Below, piece by piece: positions 18,884 through 28,069 of a stretch of DNA of 64,000 nucleotides. The notes under the pieces were generated by a model. It saw only the letters and a list, made by a program, of their open reading frames with translations. It did not search any database and was not told the origin of the DNA. The stretch comes from Pythium myriotylum. Taxonomy: Eukaryota > Oomycota > Peronosporomycetes > Pythiales > Pythiaceae. Position 1 is the stretch's first letter, and the number at the start of each line of letters is the position of its first letter. The stretch is from assembly GCA_023091665.1 (NCBI GenBank), contig JALJCQ010000030.1, positions 436,501 to 500,500 on the forward strand, read 5' to 3'. A program made the translations under genes and the position numbers.

Positions 18884-20736
18884 TTAAGGAGCTCGTAGAG
18901 CTTCTCCACGTACTGTGGCGGCACCTTGCGGCACGATTGAGCGATAGGCTTGGCGTCGCCGACGTCTATGTCGCAGACGACGCCTTTGGCCGGCAAAGGC
19001 CGAGCATTGCCCTTACCCATGAGGTACGGGCGTCGCCTCCACACCATCTCGCGGACACGCTCGACGTCTTCAGCAATGACATCTTCGCCAGCCGCGATCT
19101 TGATGTCGGCAGGCGTGATCTCGTCGTCCCCAGCCGGGACTTCTGGGATCATGGCCATCTGGCCGTCGATGTCTTCAGCACTGACATCGCCTCCTTCATG
19201 CACGTAGACTGCTTCGCTCAGCTCGGCTTGACCATCGACGACTTCGGCCGGGGACTTGGCTGCGACGAAGAGTATCGCCACCTTGGCCCAGTCGGACGTC
19301 GTCATCTTCGTCATGACGACACGCCGTCCGGCTCTCGGCTTCGTCGTGACGTCGCCTTGGTCTTCGTCGCCGGATGTCGCACCTTCAAGCGTGTCTTCGA
19401 CGGAGACCTTGAGCTCACTCCTTGAGTCACCCGCCCTCGGCGGCGTCGCCACCGCGGCGTCGGCACGCTTCAAGATCGCGCGCGGCACCACATACGGGCG
19501 TCGTTCGACCGCCGGTGGCTGCGCAGCCCGGATCGCGTCGGCTTCAGCTTGGCGCCGTGCCTCAAGCTCCGGTTCGGGCTCGGCCTCGTACACGAGGGTG
19601 CACCACTCGTCGTACCGCCTCGAGCCCAGAGAGACGTATCCGGAGCGTCGAGGTGCGGCGCCCGAGCTCAGCCAGAGGCCAACGATCGTCTGCGTGGGCA
19701 AGGTGACCGGCACCGTGAAGATGTTGGTCACCTTGACCCGCGTCGGCAGGCCACGCTCGTTGCACTCGGCAGTCGTGACCCAGCGTTCGTCACGGCGGAC
19801 CCACAGCTTCTTGGAGGCGTTCGGCTTGATCCGCAGGTAGTGTGACTCGCCTGGCTGGATCGTCACCTCTCGCTTGACCCTGACTTGCTCTGCCTTGTCA
19901 CTGTAGACGGCTCGGCGGCCCTCAAACTGGACGCGAACTTCGTCCGGCATGAGGGCGACGCCTTCGGCCAAGTCGAGGCGGATGCCGACCGGGGTCATGA
20001 AGTCGGTACCGAGAATCGCCTGAACGTTGCCAAGGCGACCGACCCAGACCTCGGCCTGGTACGCCAGCTCGCCGGCCAGCACCACCTTTATCCAGGCCCG
20101 GCCCTCGGTGGGATAGCCGGATCCTCCAACACCTTCGCAGCGCAGAGACACACTGGTGTCTACCTCGGCTCCGATCTTACGCGCAAAGTCGGAGTCGAGG
20201 ATCGAGACCTCAGCGCCCGAGTCCAACAGGACCCGCGCGTTATGGTCGTCGATCTGCGCCCTTACGATGGTTTGGCGATGGGACTTCTGGTTGTAGAACC
20301 GCCAGTACCCACGCCGCTCACCAGGGTGTAGAGTAAGCCGTTGAATAAAAGCATGACGTTCGAACTCAAGTGGTTGATCAAGAATCGAGTGTATTTGTTT
20401 GTTACGTTGTAGCTGTCTACCGGCTACGAACGCATACACTGCGACCTCGGGTTGCCGCCCGGCGCGTACCAGTCCCCAAACTGGCGGGCGGCTTAGTTTA
20501 ACCACTTTTCGACGGCCGCCGGCAGGACGCCAGCGTGCTTCGTCGGGTCGAACCACGCCTTCAGGTGGTTTGCGAGCTCCTCCAGCGGGCAAGCACCACG
20601 ATCGTGGACATTGCCGCACCCCTTGCAACGGTGGTAGCAATAGTCGGCCGGATGACCGAGCCGACCGCACACCGTGCAAGTGATACGACTCCAACAATCG
20701 CGGTCTTGGTGGCGCTTCGAGCCGCAGTGCGAGCAT
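18884..20736 (-). CDS. E1 pol, upstream part: protease and start of RT
   Basis: The frame opens upstream of 20736, overlaps the gag 3' end by 244 nt in the -1 register, and is cut at 18884 by the piggyBac insertion. Read-through into the transposon adds only a few residues before a stop at 18862. It contains a retropepsin-like aspartic protease with LLDSGAEVS (intact DSGA) and a second conserved stretch ILGTDFM. The C-terminal KLYELL is the beginning of RT and matches the same region of element S. Expression would need -1 frameshifting or another route from gag; I see no certain slippery site. Confidence 0.9.
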
Positions 20737-22697
20737 GGGTGTTGAGGCTTCGACACCTCACCCTTCGGCTTGCCCACCCTGTCACGGCCTTGGAGGGCGG
20801 CGACGAGCTTGGTCAGTGCCTGCACGGACTCGGGCGCTAGCATCGTCGCCAAGCCGGCAGCTTCCGCTGCATCTTCGCCTTCGTCACCTTCGCCATCTTC
20901 AGCTCCGCTGTCTTCCGACTCGCTGCCATCCGAGCTCGACTCAGACACGCTTGACAGGTCGACTTCGGCAGCTCGACTCGAGGACCCGAGCAGCTTCGCC
21001 AACGCGTTGACGGCGATCAGCCGCTGCTTGGAACCGGCGATGAACGGCTTCGGCTTGCTGTCGCGCTTGTCCGCACGCAACTTGGCCGACTCATCGCGCC
21101 TCGACCGCTGGTTCTGGCGCAGCAGCTCCTTCAACGCTTGACGAAGCTGCTCCTCCGTCGTCGGCTTGGCAAGACCGAACTGGCGTGCAAGCTCAGCATC
21201 TTCACACGTGTCGAGGAAGTGAGTCACGTGGAAGGATGCCGTAGCGCCCTCATAGTCGATGCCAGCTTCGATGGCTTGGACGTTGAGTCGGTACAGGTAG
21301 TCGAGGTGCTCTTCGTTCGGCTTCCGGCGCAGCTCGTAGTAGCGCTGGTGAGCCGTGACCGTCGCACCGCAGTACTCACGCTCGAACTCAGCTTGAAGGA
21401 GCGACCAGTTGGCACGCGTCGACTTCTTCAGCTGCTTGTACCATATCTTCGACGCGCCGGTGAGCAGCTCGGGGAACTTCAAGCAGCATTGGCCATCGGT
21501 CATCTCGTCTTGGCGGAACGCCGAACGGACCGAACTGATGAAGGCCTTGCCGCGATATTCGTCGCGAGACTTGCCGTCGAACGACTTCAGATCGGCACAG
21601 GCCGACTGCCGCAGGCGAGTCATGGCGCTAACGCCTGGTGCGACGCACTCGTCGTAGATGTCGGCCAGGTAGTCGGTCGAAGACCAGGCTGCCGGCGACT
21701 TAGCGACTGGAGTCGGCTTCTCGGCCTTGACCTTCGGCTCTGGCTTGACCGTCGGCTTCGCCTCGGCACTGGCGACGGTCGGCGCGGCCGCAGTCGACAC
21801 TGACGCAAGTTGAGCAGCGGTCAGCTCGCCTGATGCGACCCTGTCGGCGAAGTCTTGCAGGTAGTTCTCGAGATCCTTGAGCATCTTGTCCTTCAGCATG
21901 ATCTCTTCTTCCATCTGCTTGACTTCTTCCCTGGAGCGTCTGATGACCTGCTCCGCGATCTTCTGCAGCGATTCAGCATCCATGAGCCCGCCACGGTTCG
22001 CACCGATGGCTTGCTCGAGCTTGCGCTGGGACTGGTGGCGCAGGAACAGCTCGAAGATCGCCTGAGCGCCCGCGATCAGCTTGTCGCGCCGTGTCGCGAG
22101 GATCTTGGCGTTGTCCAAGATGGTCACGCTGTACCCGGCGGTGTTGAAGACACCGATGATGCCGTGCAGCACCTGCTGCTGAGTCTTCATCGACGCGAAG
22201 CCAGGGTCGCGGACATCGGCAGCGGCGCTGACTCGGGTCACCTGGAGGTGCTTGAGACCATCGTGTTTCGACATGATCACCTCGATCATCCGTGCCGGCA
22301 CGGCTGTCGGCCTGGTGGGATCCATCTTCACCGGCACCGAGTTGACGGCACGGGTGATCGGGGTCGCTGGAGCCGTCGCGTCGTCGCCGACGTTCAGCTC
22401 CGCGATGTCACCACTCAGGTCGACGTCTTCCGAGCCAGCGTCGCTGGCGCCGTCCTTGGCTTCTTCGTCGAGGTCTGGGAGGAGGTTGCGGGTGATGGAG
22501 TCACCCGATGTCGACCGTCCTTCGACCACGCTCACGCGTGGGGGCCCTTCGAGATCGACATGTTCTTGGTCACCGTGTTCAGCTGGGGGCCCTCCAGCAG
22601 AACTCGGTTGCGGCCTAGCTCGTTTCGAGTCTAAGTCACCTGCGACCGCTTGGACAGGTGACTTCGACCTTGGCGGTCTCTTCGACTTCGATGCCAT
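20493..22697 (-). CDS. E1 gag polyprotein
   Basis: About 734 aa from the Met at 22697 (MASKSKRPPR), just after the PBS. The frame is open further upstream into the LTR, but this is the first Met beyond the PBS in a sensible context. A retrotransposon gag (capsid) domain lies in the middle (near YYELRRKPNEEHLDYLYRL). An acidic stretch follows, then three zinc-knuckle-like motifs: CSHCGSKRHQDRDC, CTVCGRLGHPADYC and a shorter CKGCGNVHDRGAC. It packages element RNA in the virus-like particle. Confidence 0.92.
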   Translation of the reverse strand: MASKSKRPPRSKSPVQAVAGDLDSKRARPQPSSAGGPPAEHGDQEHVDLEGPPRVSVVEGRSTSGDSITRNLLPDLDEEAKDGASDAGSEDVDLSGDIAELNVGDDATAPATPITRAVNSVPVKMDPTRPTAVPARMIEVIMSKHDGLKHLQVTRVSAAADVRDPGFASMKTQQQVLHGIIGVFNTAGYSVTILDNAKILATRRDKLIAGAQAIFELFLRHQSQRKLEQAIGANRGGLMDAESLQKIAEQVIRRSREEVKQMEEEIMLKDKMLKDLENYLQDFADRVASGELTAAQLASVSTAAAPTVASAEAKPTVKPEPKVKAEKPTPVAKSPAAWSSTDYLADIYDECVAPGVSAMTRLRQSACADLKSFDGKSRDEYRGKAFISSVRSAFRQDEMTDGQCCLKFPELLTGASKIWYKQLKKSTRANWSLLQAEFEREYCGATVTAHQRYYELRRKPNEEHLDYLYRLNVQAIEAGIDYEGATASFHVTHFLDTCEDAELARQFGLAKPTTEEQLRQALKELLRQNQRSRRDESAKLRADKRDSKPKPFIAGSKQRLIAVNALAKLLGSSSRAAEVDLSSVSESSSDGSESEDSGAEDGEGDEGEDAAEAAGLATMLAPESVQALTKLVAALQGRDRVGKPKGEVSKPQHPCSHCGSKRHQDRDCWSRITCTVCGRLGHPADYCYHRCKGCGNVHDRGACPLEELANHLKAWFDPTKHAGVLPAAVEKWLN

Positions 22698-22707
22698 GTA
22701 GCCACTA

Positions 22708-22726
22708 GCTCCTGGCATACGCACCA
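22708..22726 (-). other. E1 primer-binding site
   Basis: The minus strand reads TGGTGCGTATGCCAGGAGC one base after the 5' LTR. It starts with TGG, complementary to a tRNA CCA end. The identical 19 nt lies at the same place in element S (44979-44997). The primer tRNA is not identified. Confidence 0.75.
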
Positions 22727-22727
22727 C

Positions 22728-23745
22728 TGTGGTAGAGTGGGTCAGCAAAATCACTGCACAGCGACTGCTTGTGACAGCTGACCACTCGCCAACAGGCCTT
22801 CAGATTCTTGGTGCTAGTGAGCTACCAACAGACGTTACACCCCACGAAAGTCGCTGTGGGGGTGAACCGTGGGCGCTCTGGTACCGAAGTCGGGGGAGGG
22901 GAAGCCAGAGGGTCGTGAAGCCTCTGGGGTCGGCCAGCTGAGCTCCGCGAGGAGACCGTCTCGCAGAGTTGAGCCGGGGGTCGTACCGGGCCGAGAAACA
23001 CGCCTGCTCAACACGCAGGGGCTCGGAGTACTTGTGCGCAGCCGATGAAACGGCTGCGGCTTCTTTGGGGCGTAAGATCTGCTAGTGCCCAGCACTAGAG
23101 ACCGTAACCTTGCCTTGTCGTGGCGGGGGGACGATCCCACCGGCGCACACGAGTGTCCTTGTCCTTGATGCAGCCGACGCCGCTGGCGGTATTGCCCCAG
23201 CGCTTCAAGTCGGCCGCTTGAGGGTCGTCGGCTTCCCCTGACAGCAATAGCCAGGTTCCACCGGGGTCTTCTTTAACGTCACCTCCTGTTGGTGACGGCG
23301 AGCCTTGATGCGACGTTCCTTGCCAAGACGACGCGGCTTGCTTGCGGGCTTGGCGGTGAAAGTGGAAGTCTATTACCTTGGTCTCATCAGCTGATCTAAC
23401 TACCCCTACGCTAAGTTCGGCTGCCCTAAGTTCGCTACCGGCTCTACACCCATTACTACTGCTGAATACATGCCCTTTTTCTGCCGATTCAGCCAGTATC
23501 CTGCCGATCATCCCCCTTGTATTCAGGCGATGACTGCGGCTTTCGGCTACGCAATCGACCCCCATTTTAGCCAATCGGCTATGGGATGGCACAATCGTCT
23601 CAGTATCGGTTCCGCCGGTAATACCGGCGGCTGATACCGAGTATAGTAATAGTATGGGTTAGTCTGGAGCCTCCTACGGTACTACCCAGAGTCTCTGCCT
23701 ATCACCTCGGTCTAGTGCCCTAAAATTCTCGGCCGCTTTACCACA
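22728..23745 (-). repeat. E1 5' LTR (right copy)
   Basis: 1018 bp, TGTGGTA...TACCACA. Because the element reads on the minus strand this is the 5' LTR and should carry its promoter. GACT follows at 23746-23749. Confidence 0.95.
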
Positions 23746-24210
23746 GACTTTTCGTCTCCAACAACTCGATCGAATATCGCGACCTCTGCATCGGCCGCAG
23801 TATTCTTGCGCCTATATCGCTTTGCTACGCGGTCGCGCACATGATGAAAGGTTGCTTGCGTCTGCCCTCGCTGCTCGTCGCACTGTGTGATAAACCACCA
23901 GGGATGGGGAAGCCCAGCGCTGCGCATTGTTCATGACCAATGAGACGCGAGATATCGCCATGGCACTCTCGATTTTGCCCATGCCCTTGGACGAGAGCGC
24001 GACCATGGATACCACGGCACTATGGGAGATGATGGCTCCGATTATATCGTTTCACCTCCAGGATATGCACAACTCGGTGAACCTTTCGAACTGCCAGACG
24101 AAGACCGTGACAGGCTCAAGGATCCCAGTGTTCAGTGGTGCAAAGGATTACGTGAGAAGCCCGACAGCCACTAATTATGTTTGAGCATGGTCCCTAACGC
24201 ATGATGCAGC
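23746..24210. other. host island between E1 and element C
   Basis: 465 bp of non-TE sequence, beginning with the E1 duplication GACT and ending with the C duplication CAGC (24207-24210). A minus-strand frame (23927 downward) would continue across the E1 insertion site into the left flank, but has no recognisable domain. Confidence 0.5.
23944..24174 (+). CDS. possible 3' exon of an unknown host gene
   Basis: The frame between a TGA at 23941 and TAA at 24172-24174 encodes 76 residues. The second half has natural composition (DDGSDYIVSPPGYAQLGEP, then an acidic/basic segment ending KPDSH). No upstream start or family is recognised. It could be a terminal exon whose upstream part was separated by E1, or chance. 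Confidence 0.22.
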   Translation, partial: DARYRHGTLDFAHALGRERDHGYHGTMGDDGSDYIVSPPGYAQLGEPFELPDEDRDRLKDPSVQWCKGLREKPDSH

Positions 24211-24965
24211 AGTGATGAAGCGTCCCGAACGCGCGGGCCACGAGGAACAGAAACCGGTACGGCACCGGGATTCGGCGTGAGGGCGGCCGTTGCTCGACGC
24301 GGCGACGGGCGAGCGAACGGTCGGCGCCAACAGCAGCCAATCAGGTGGCCGGAGAGTTAAAAGTCCGCGGAAGTTGTGGCCTCGGGGAGCCAGCTTGCCG
24401 GAGGACTTCGGGGGGGGGGGGGGGGGGGGGCGTGGCCGCGGCGGAGAAGGACTGTGCGAAAAGTCGAAGATTCTCCAGGTGGTGCACAAGTAAAGCAGCT
24501 GGAATATATAGTATAGGTTGAGGACTCTGGTGTTTGTCGCTGACAGTTCGCCGAGTTGGTAGCTCCCAGAGACTTAGTGCTCTGGTCTGTTCAAGGTGCT
24601 GGCGGTTTAGTCCAGGGTGAGTCGCGGACGTCGCTGACGGTCCCGACGCCGACCCTCGAGTCTCGTGGACGAGGTTACGGCGGTGGCAGCCAGCGAGCAG
24701 TGCCATCGTCGAGGCCTGCCTCATCGGCGGCGGCCTGGGGACGCTCAGGTTGCGCGGGAGGCGAAGACAACTCGGCGCAGTGTGTCAGGGGCCCGGCGCG
24801 GTGCCCAGTCCACGGGAGACCAAAAGGCCTTGGCGGGACCTATATTAGGGAGGGCAGTCTGTGTGAACCACCTTACTACTAATTGCGTGCTATTTAAAGG
24901 ACTCTCGAAGGGTGGAGTGAGCGGCGTGGGCCTTCCCCAGCCCCTGAGCGCGCCACAACATCACT
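24211..24965 (+). repeat. C 5' LTR, with a 21-G run
   Basis: 755 bp, AGTGATG...CATCACT. A TATA-like stretch (AATATATAGTATAGG) lies near 24502. A run of 21 G occupies 24410-24430, where the 3' LTR has 7 G then A. I saw only about four other differences from the 3' LTR. Confidence 0.92.
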
Positions 24966-24980
24966 TGGTGGAGAAGCTGG
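24966..24980 (+). other. C primer-binding site
   Basis: TGGTGGAGAAGCTGG begins immediately after the LTR. TGG is complementary to a tRNA CCA end. The primer tRNA is not identified. Confidence 0.55.
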
Positions 24981-25329
24981 GTACGCGCAGGAGCCAGCGC
25001 GTGCCCGAGCCCAAGGACCGAGAAGTAAGAGCACGCAAGGTACCGTGGCGAATCGAAGGAGTCGTACGCGCCGGCGGTCGCTCAGGATCGACACGGGAGC
25101 GACGCCGACCGGTGAGCAAGCCGCGGAGGATCAAGATCCAGCCACGCCGCGTGGAGAAGGAGAGGCGAGCGAAGCTACGAGGTCGACGCCGCCGAGAAGG
25201 ACAGGAGACGGCAGCGAGACCGAGACGTGCTCCGTGCCGACGAGTGCAGAGCGGCGGCAAGAAGAGCTGGACGACGTAGACTGTGGAACGATCGTGGAAG
25301 TTTCGATCGAAGGCGCCACTGACTTGAAC
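24981..25329 (+). other. C leader between PBS and gag
   Basis: About 350 bp. The gag frame is already open from 25045 without an ATG, so the leader could be partly translated. No other feature is seen. Confidence 0.4.
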
Positions 25330-26370
25330 ATGGCGGACGGACAAGGTCAACGGGCAGCGGCCAGCGCGGCAGCGGCCATGCCGCCAGTGCCACCGCTGAC
25401 GCCAAGACAACGAGGGTTCAACACCAAGGACCTCATTATTCCAGAGTTCGATCCTGCTAGAGGCGACATTACGGCAGAAGACTGGGTCTACACAGTCAAG
25501 CAAGTGGTCAGATCGAACGAGATTCAGTTGGGCGGCACGTGGCCGGCGGAGCCACTTTATCTGTATCTGTCATCGAAGTTTCGAGGTGATGCCATCCCAT
25601 GGTTCATGAACTTCAATCGATATCGAGCCGACGATGAGAAGACGATGGAGGAGCTGCTGAACGCGGTCTTGAAGAGGTTCACGACACCTCTCACTGAAGC
25701 TGTGGCGACGATCAACGTGGCTCAAGTGTCGAAGCTACCGACAGAGACGTTCGCGGACTTTGCTGCCAAGTTGAACCAGGCGGCGGAAGGCAAGGCAGTC
25801 CCGGACGCGTTGAGAGTTGCAGCGTTCCTGAAGGGAATAGACGAGCTGAGTCGGACAGCAGTGCGCAGTAAGGACCCGAGGAACCTTACCGAGGCGGTGT
25901 ATTGGGCGAACGAGGCGCGAGACAACAAGGGCGTCGAAGTGCCGGGTCGTCGTGGAGGCGAGAGGAGGATCGACAAGCTGACGCCGAAGAACGCAGAGAC
26001 CGCAGTGAAAGGCAAAGTGCTGCTGGCCAAGGAGTCAGACGAGGAGGAGGCAACTGCGTCGGAAGAAGACGAGCCACCAAGACTCAGACCATGGCCCAAA
26101 CAGCAGGAGAGACAAGACGCCAAGGAAAAGGGCAAGGAGCGAGCCAGACCAGGCAGTGGTAAGCGGCGGCGCGAGGAAGATGATGATGACGAGCCACCTC
26201 GGCGTCGGCGACGCGACATGAGAGTGCCGGCTGGGAGCAAGTGTCACTGGTGTCATGAAGAGGGTCATTGGGTGATGAATTGTCCACAACATCAAGAGGA
26301 GCTGCGCAAGAGACAACAGCAGTTCCAACAGAGAAGGAGAACAGCCGACAAGAACGAGTCGTCAAACTAG
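25330..26370 (+). CDS. C gag
   Basis: 346 aa from the first in-frame ATG at 25330 (MADGQGQRAA). The capsid-like region spans roughly residues 30-200 (W- and F-rich, with FADFAAKLNQAAEG). It is followed by a charged linker with RRRR clusters and a single zinc knuckle CHWCHEEGHWVMNC near the C-terminus. The frame is intact. Pol overlaps the 3' end in the -1 register. Confidence 0.88.
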   Translation: MADGQGQRAAASAAAAMPPVPPLTPRQRGFNTKDLIIPEFDPARGDITAEDWVYTVKQVVRSNEIQLGGTWPAEPLYLYLSSKFRGDAIPWFMNFNRYRADDEKTMEELLNAVLKRFTTPLTEAVATINVAQVSKLPTETFADFAAKLNQAAEGKAVPDALRVAAFLKGIDELSRTAVRSKDPRNLTEAVYWANEARDNKGVEVPGRRGGERRIDKLTPKNAETAVKGKVLLAKESDEEEATASEEDEPPRLRPWPKQQERQDAKEKGKERARPGSGKRRREEDDDDEPPRRRRRDMRVPAGSKCHWCHEEGHWVMNCPQHQEELRKRQQQFQQRRRTADKNESSN

Positions 26371-26810
26371 GGCAGGGCGTACACGAGGGCAGTGCACGTC
26401 CTGGGAGTCAGTGCCCGAGGAGACGGTTGGGATGCGAGGCTGGACAAACAAAGGATACGACGGAGGAAGAACGAGTTACGGAGACGAAGGAAGAGCCGGT
26501 GGATAAGGCCAAGGTCAGATCGATAGGTGACGATGGTTTGCCGACGGCAACTGTGGAGATCAAGGGCAAGCGATCAGGACTGAAGATAGATAGTTGTGCC
26601 TCATACTCGATTGCAAGTCCAGACAAGAAGAAACTGGGCGAGCGGCTGGCGAGGAAGCCGCCAGTGAGCCACATTGAAGGGTTAGGTGGACAGCAACTCG
26701 AGGTGTTGGGGGTATGGAGGTTCAAGTTCAAGACGGTGTACGACCAGATGGTGGTTTGGGATGCCCTGGTAGTGGACGGCTGCCAGGATGAGTTGATTAT
26801 GGGGATCGAT
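26268..26810 (+). pseudogene. C pol, 5' part: protease, interrupted by X-A
   Basis: Overlaps gag and runs to the X-A insertion at 26811. The aspartic protease site reads IDSCAS (Asp codon 26589-26591, Cys codon 26595-26597) where DSGA is expected. The segment ends MGID, and the matching FLDTKG continues at 55834 in the same frame once one TCGAT copy is removed. The Gly-to-Cys change probably impairs the protease, though I cannot exclude a lineage variant. Confidence 0.85.
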
Positions 26811-27113
26811 TGTAACGGTCCACGACCGTGCACAGCACCTGCGCTTGAGGAAGCGTGAGCAGCCGCTCCGAGTCGACCCCTGTCGACGAGCGCCAAGGAC
26901 TTGGCAAAAGGCGAACTGATTGTATTCAGATTATTCCCCTGGGGAATAATCCCCCCTATACCTGATATCCCTGGTATCTAATACCCAGGGATATCCCCTA
27001 CTGAATCTAATAAAAGAGAGTCACTACTTAGGGTAACTTTTCCCCTAAGTGGACCACACACATTATGTACCTACACAACCTAACCTACTTGTGTAACCTT
27101 GTACCCCGTTACA
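26811..27113 (-). repeat. X-A left LTR (3')
   Basis: 303 bp. Contains perfect hairpins at 26930-26950 (ATTATTCCCC arms) and 26964-26995 (GATATCCCTGG arms), present in all four X LTRs. Confidence 0.93.
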
Positions 27114-28069
27114 CCACCCCCCACCCAAAATGAGGAACACCCTTGTCCCTACTTTAGGAACAGCCGTGTCCTAGAAAAGGAACACGAGCCTATTCCAGTA
27201 CGGAATTTCCGAGGACCCACACGGAAATGGGTACAGACTCATGGCGACCATGAGCGCGAAGTCGCGTGTCGATTTTTCGACAACGACTGATCGAGAGCCG
27301 CAGCGGCTTGGCGCAACACCTCGCTGCGTCATGAGACGCATGCAGACGTGCGCGCGGTCGCCAGCGACCACTGGATCATGACGATCCCCCAAAACTGGGC
27401 CATTTTGCCGTCTGACGGCGGCAAGCCAAAATGGCATGGTCAGACGACCATTGCGAGACGAGCAGAGCTCGCGGCAAGCCCAAACTTGGCACACACTCTC
27501 AGTGCGATGGGTTCTTGCCTTGTGCAAGCGTACAGACCTGTACGATGCGAACTCGCAAACTTCGTCTCTTGACGGTGCCCAGAACTGGGTCCAGTCCAAT
27601 ACTGGAGACTGTGGTCGGTGGGTATCCACCGCGAGTACTACCAAGTACTCGAGAGGCTGGCTAGCCTCATCCAGCGACTCAACTGAGTGCGTGGAGTGCG
27701 GGGATACCCGTGGCAGTCGGACAACGACGTTGCCGGGCAACTTCGTGTTGTCGGCCACACGCTCGGGCGTGATGGCTACACCGCAGAGAACTGCTCGGTG
27801 TAGCAACACCAGACTGAGCCAGCCACTCTGGCTTGGTGCGAGCGTTGTCCAACGCAACCGATGAGGTCGGTGGACGTTGTCGAAGCTTCGACTGCGCCGA
27901 ACGCGGCGTTCTCGCCATCTTCATGGCCTTCTGCTTGGGTCTTGTACCCATGTCTATAATAGACAGGGACAGTCGACTTGACTGAGACGGACCGTCCGTG
28001 TGCTCCACTGAGCGTCTTCCTTGAGGAACTTGAGACACTTCTCATCTTGATGGAGGTGGTCGGTCCCAC
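27114..28069 (-). other. X-A region between pol and the 3' LTR
   Basis: About 950 bp downstream of the pol stop. A 228-codon minus-strand frame (27171-27857) exists but has no family signature and lacks clear protein character; it is repeated identically in X-B. I treat it as probable noncoding 3' sequence. Confidence 0.5.

Larger units (their letters stand above)
1365..23745 (-). mobile_element. E1: Ty3/Gypsy LTR retrotransposon carrying a nested piggyBac
   Basis: Two 1018-bp LTRs (1365-2382 and 22728-23745) begin TGTGGTA and end TACCACA, and are flanked by the 4-bp duplication GACT (1361-1364 and 23746-23749). The coding strand is minus: PBS next to the right LTR, gag, then pro-RT-RNaseH-integrase-chromodomain. 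Between the chromodomain and the left (3') LTR lies a long ORF on the opposite strand. Pol is interrupted at TTAA by a 9-kb piggyBac-type transposon. Without that insert E1 is about 13.4 kb. I noticed only two LTR-LTR differences (near 1688/23048 and 1898/23261), so insertion is recent. Confidence 0.95.

Noticed and set aside
24213..24963. C LTR ends at TGATG...CATCA
   Set aside because: Identity extends two bases further on each side (AGTGATG...CATCACT), and only that version gives matching CAGC flanks.
26930..26995. X LTR hairpins as a CRISPR or tandem-repeat array
   Set aside because: They are two separate palindromes with no repeat-spacer pattern, and they lie in LTRs of a eukaryotic element.
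27171..27857. 228-codon frame in the X 3' region
   Set aside because: Composition is unlike a folded protein and several overlapping frames are open there. Conservation between X copies reflects very recent identity, not selection.
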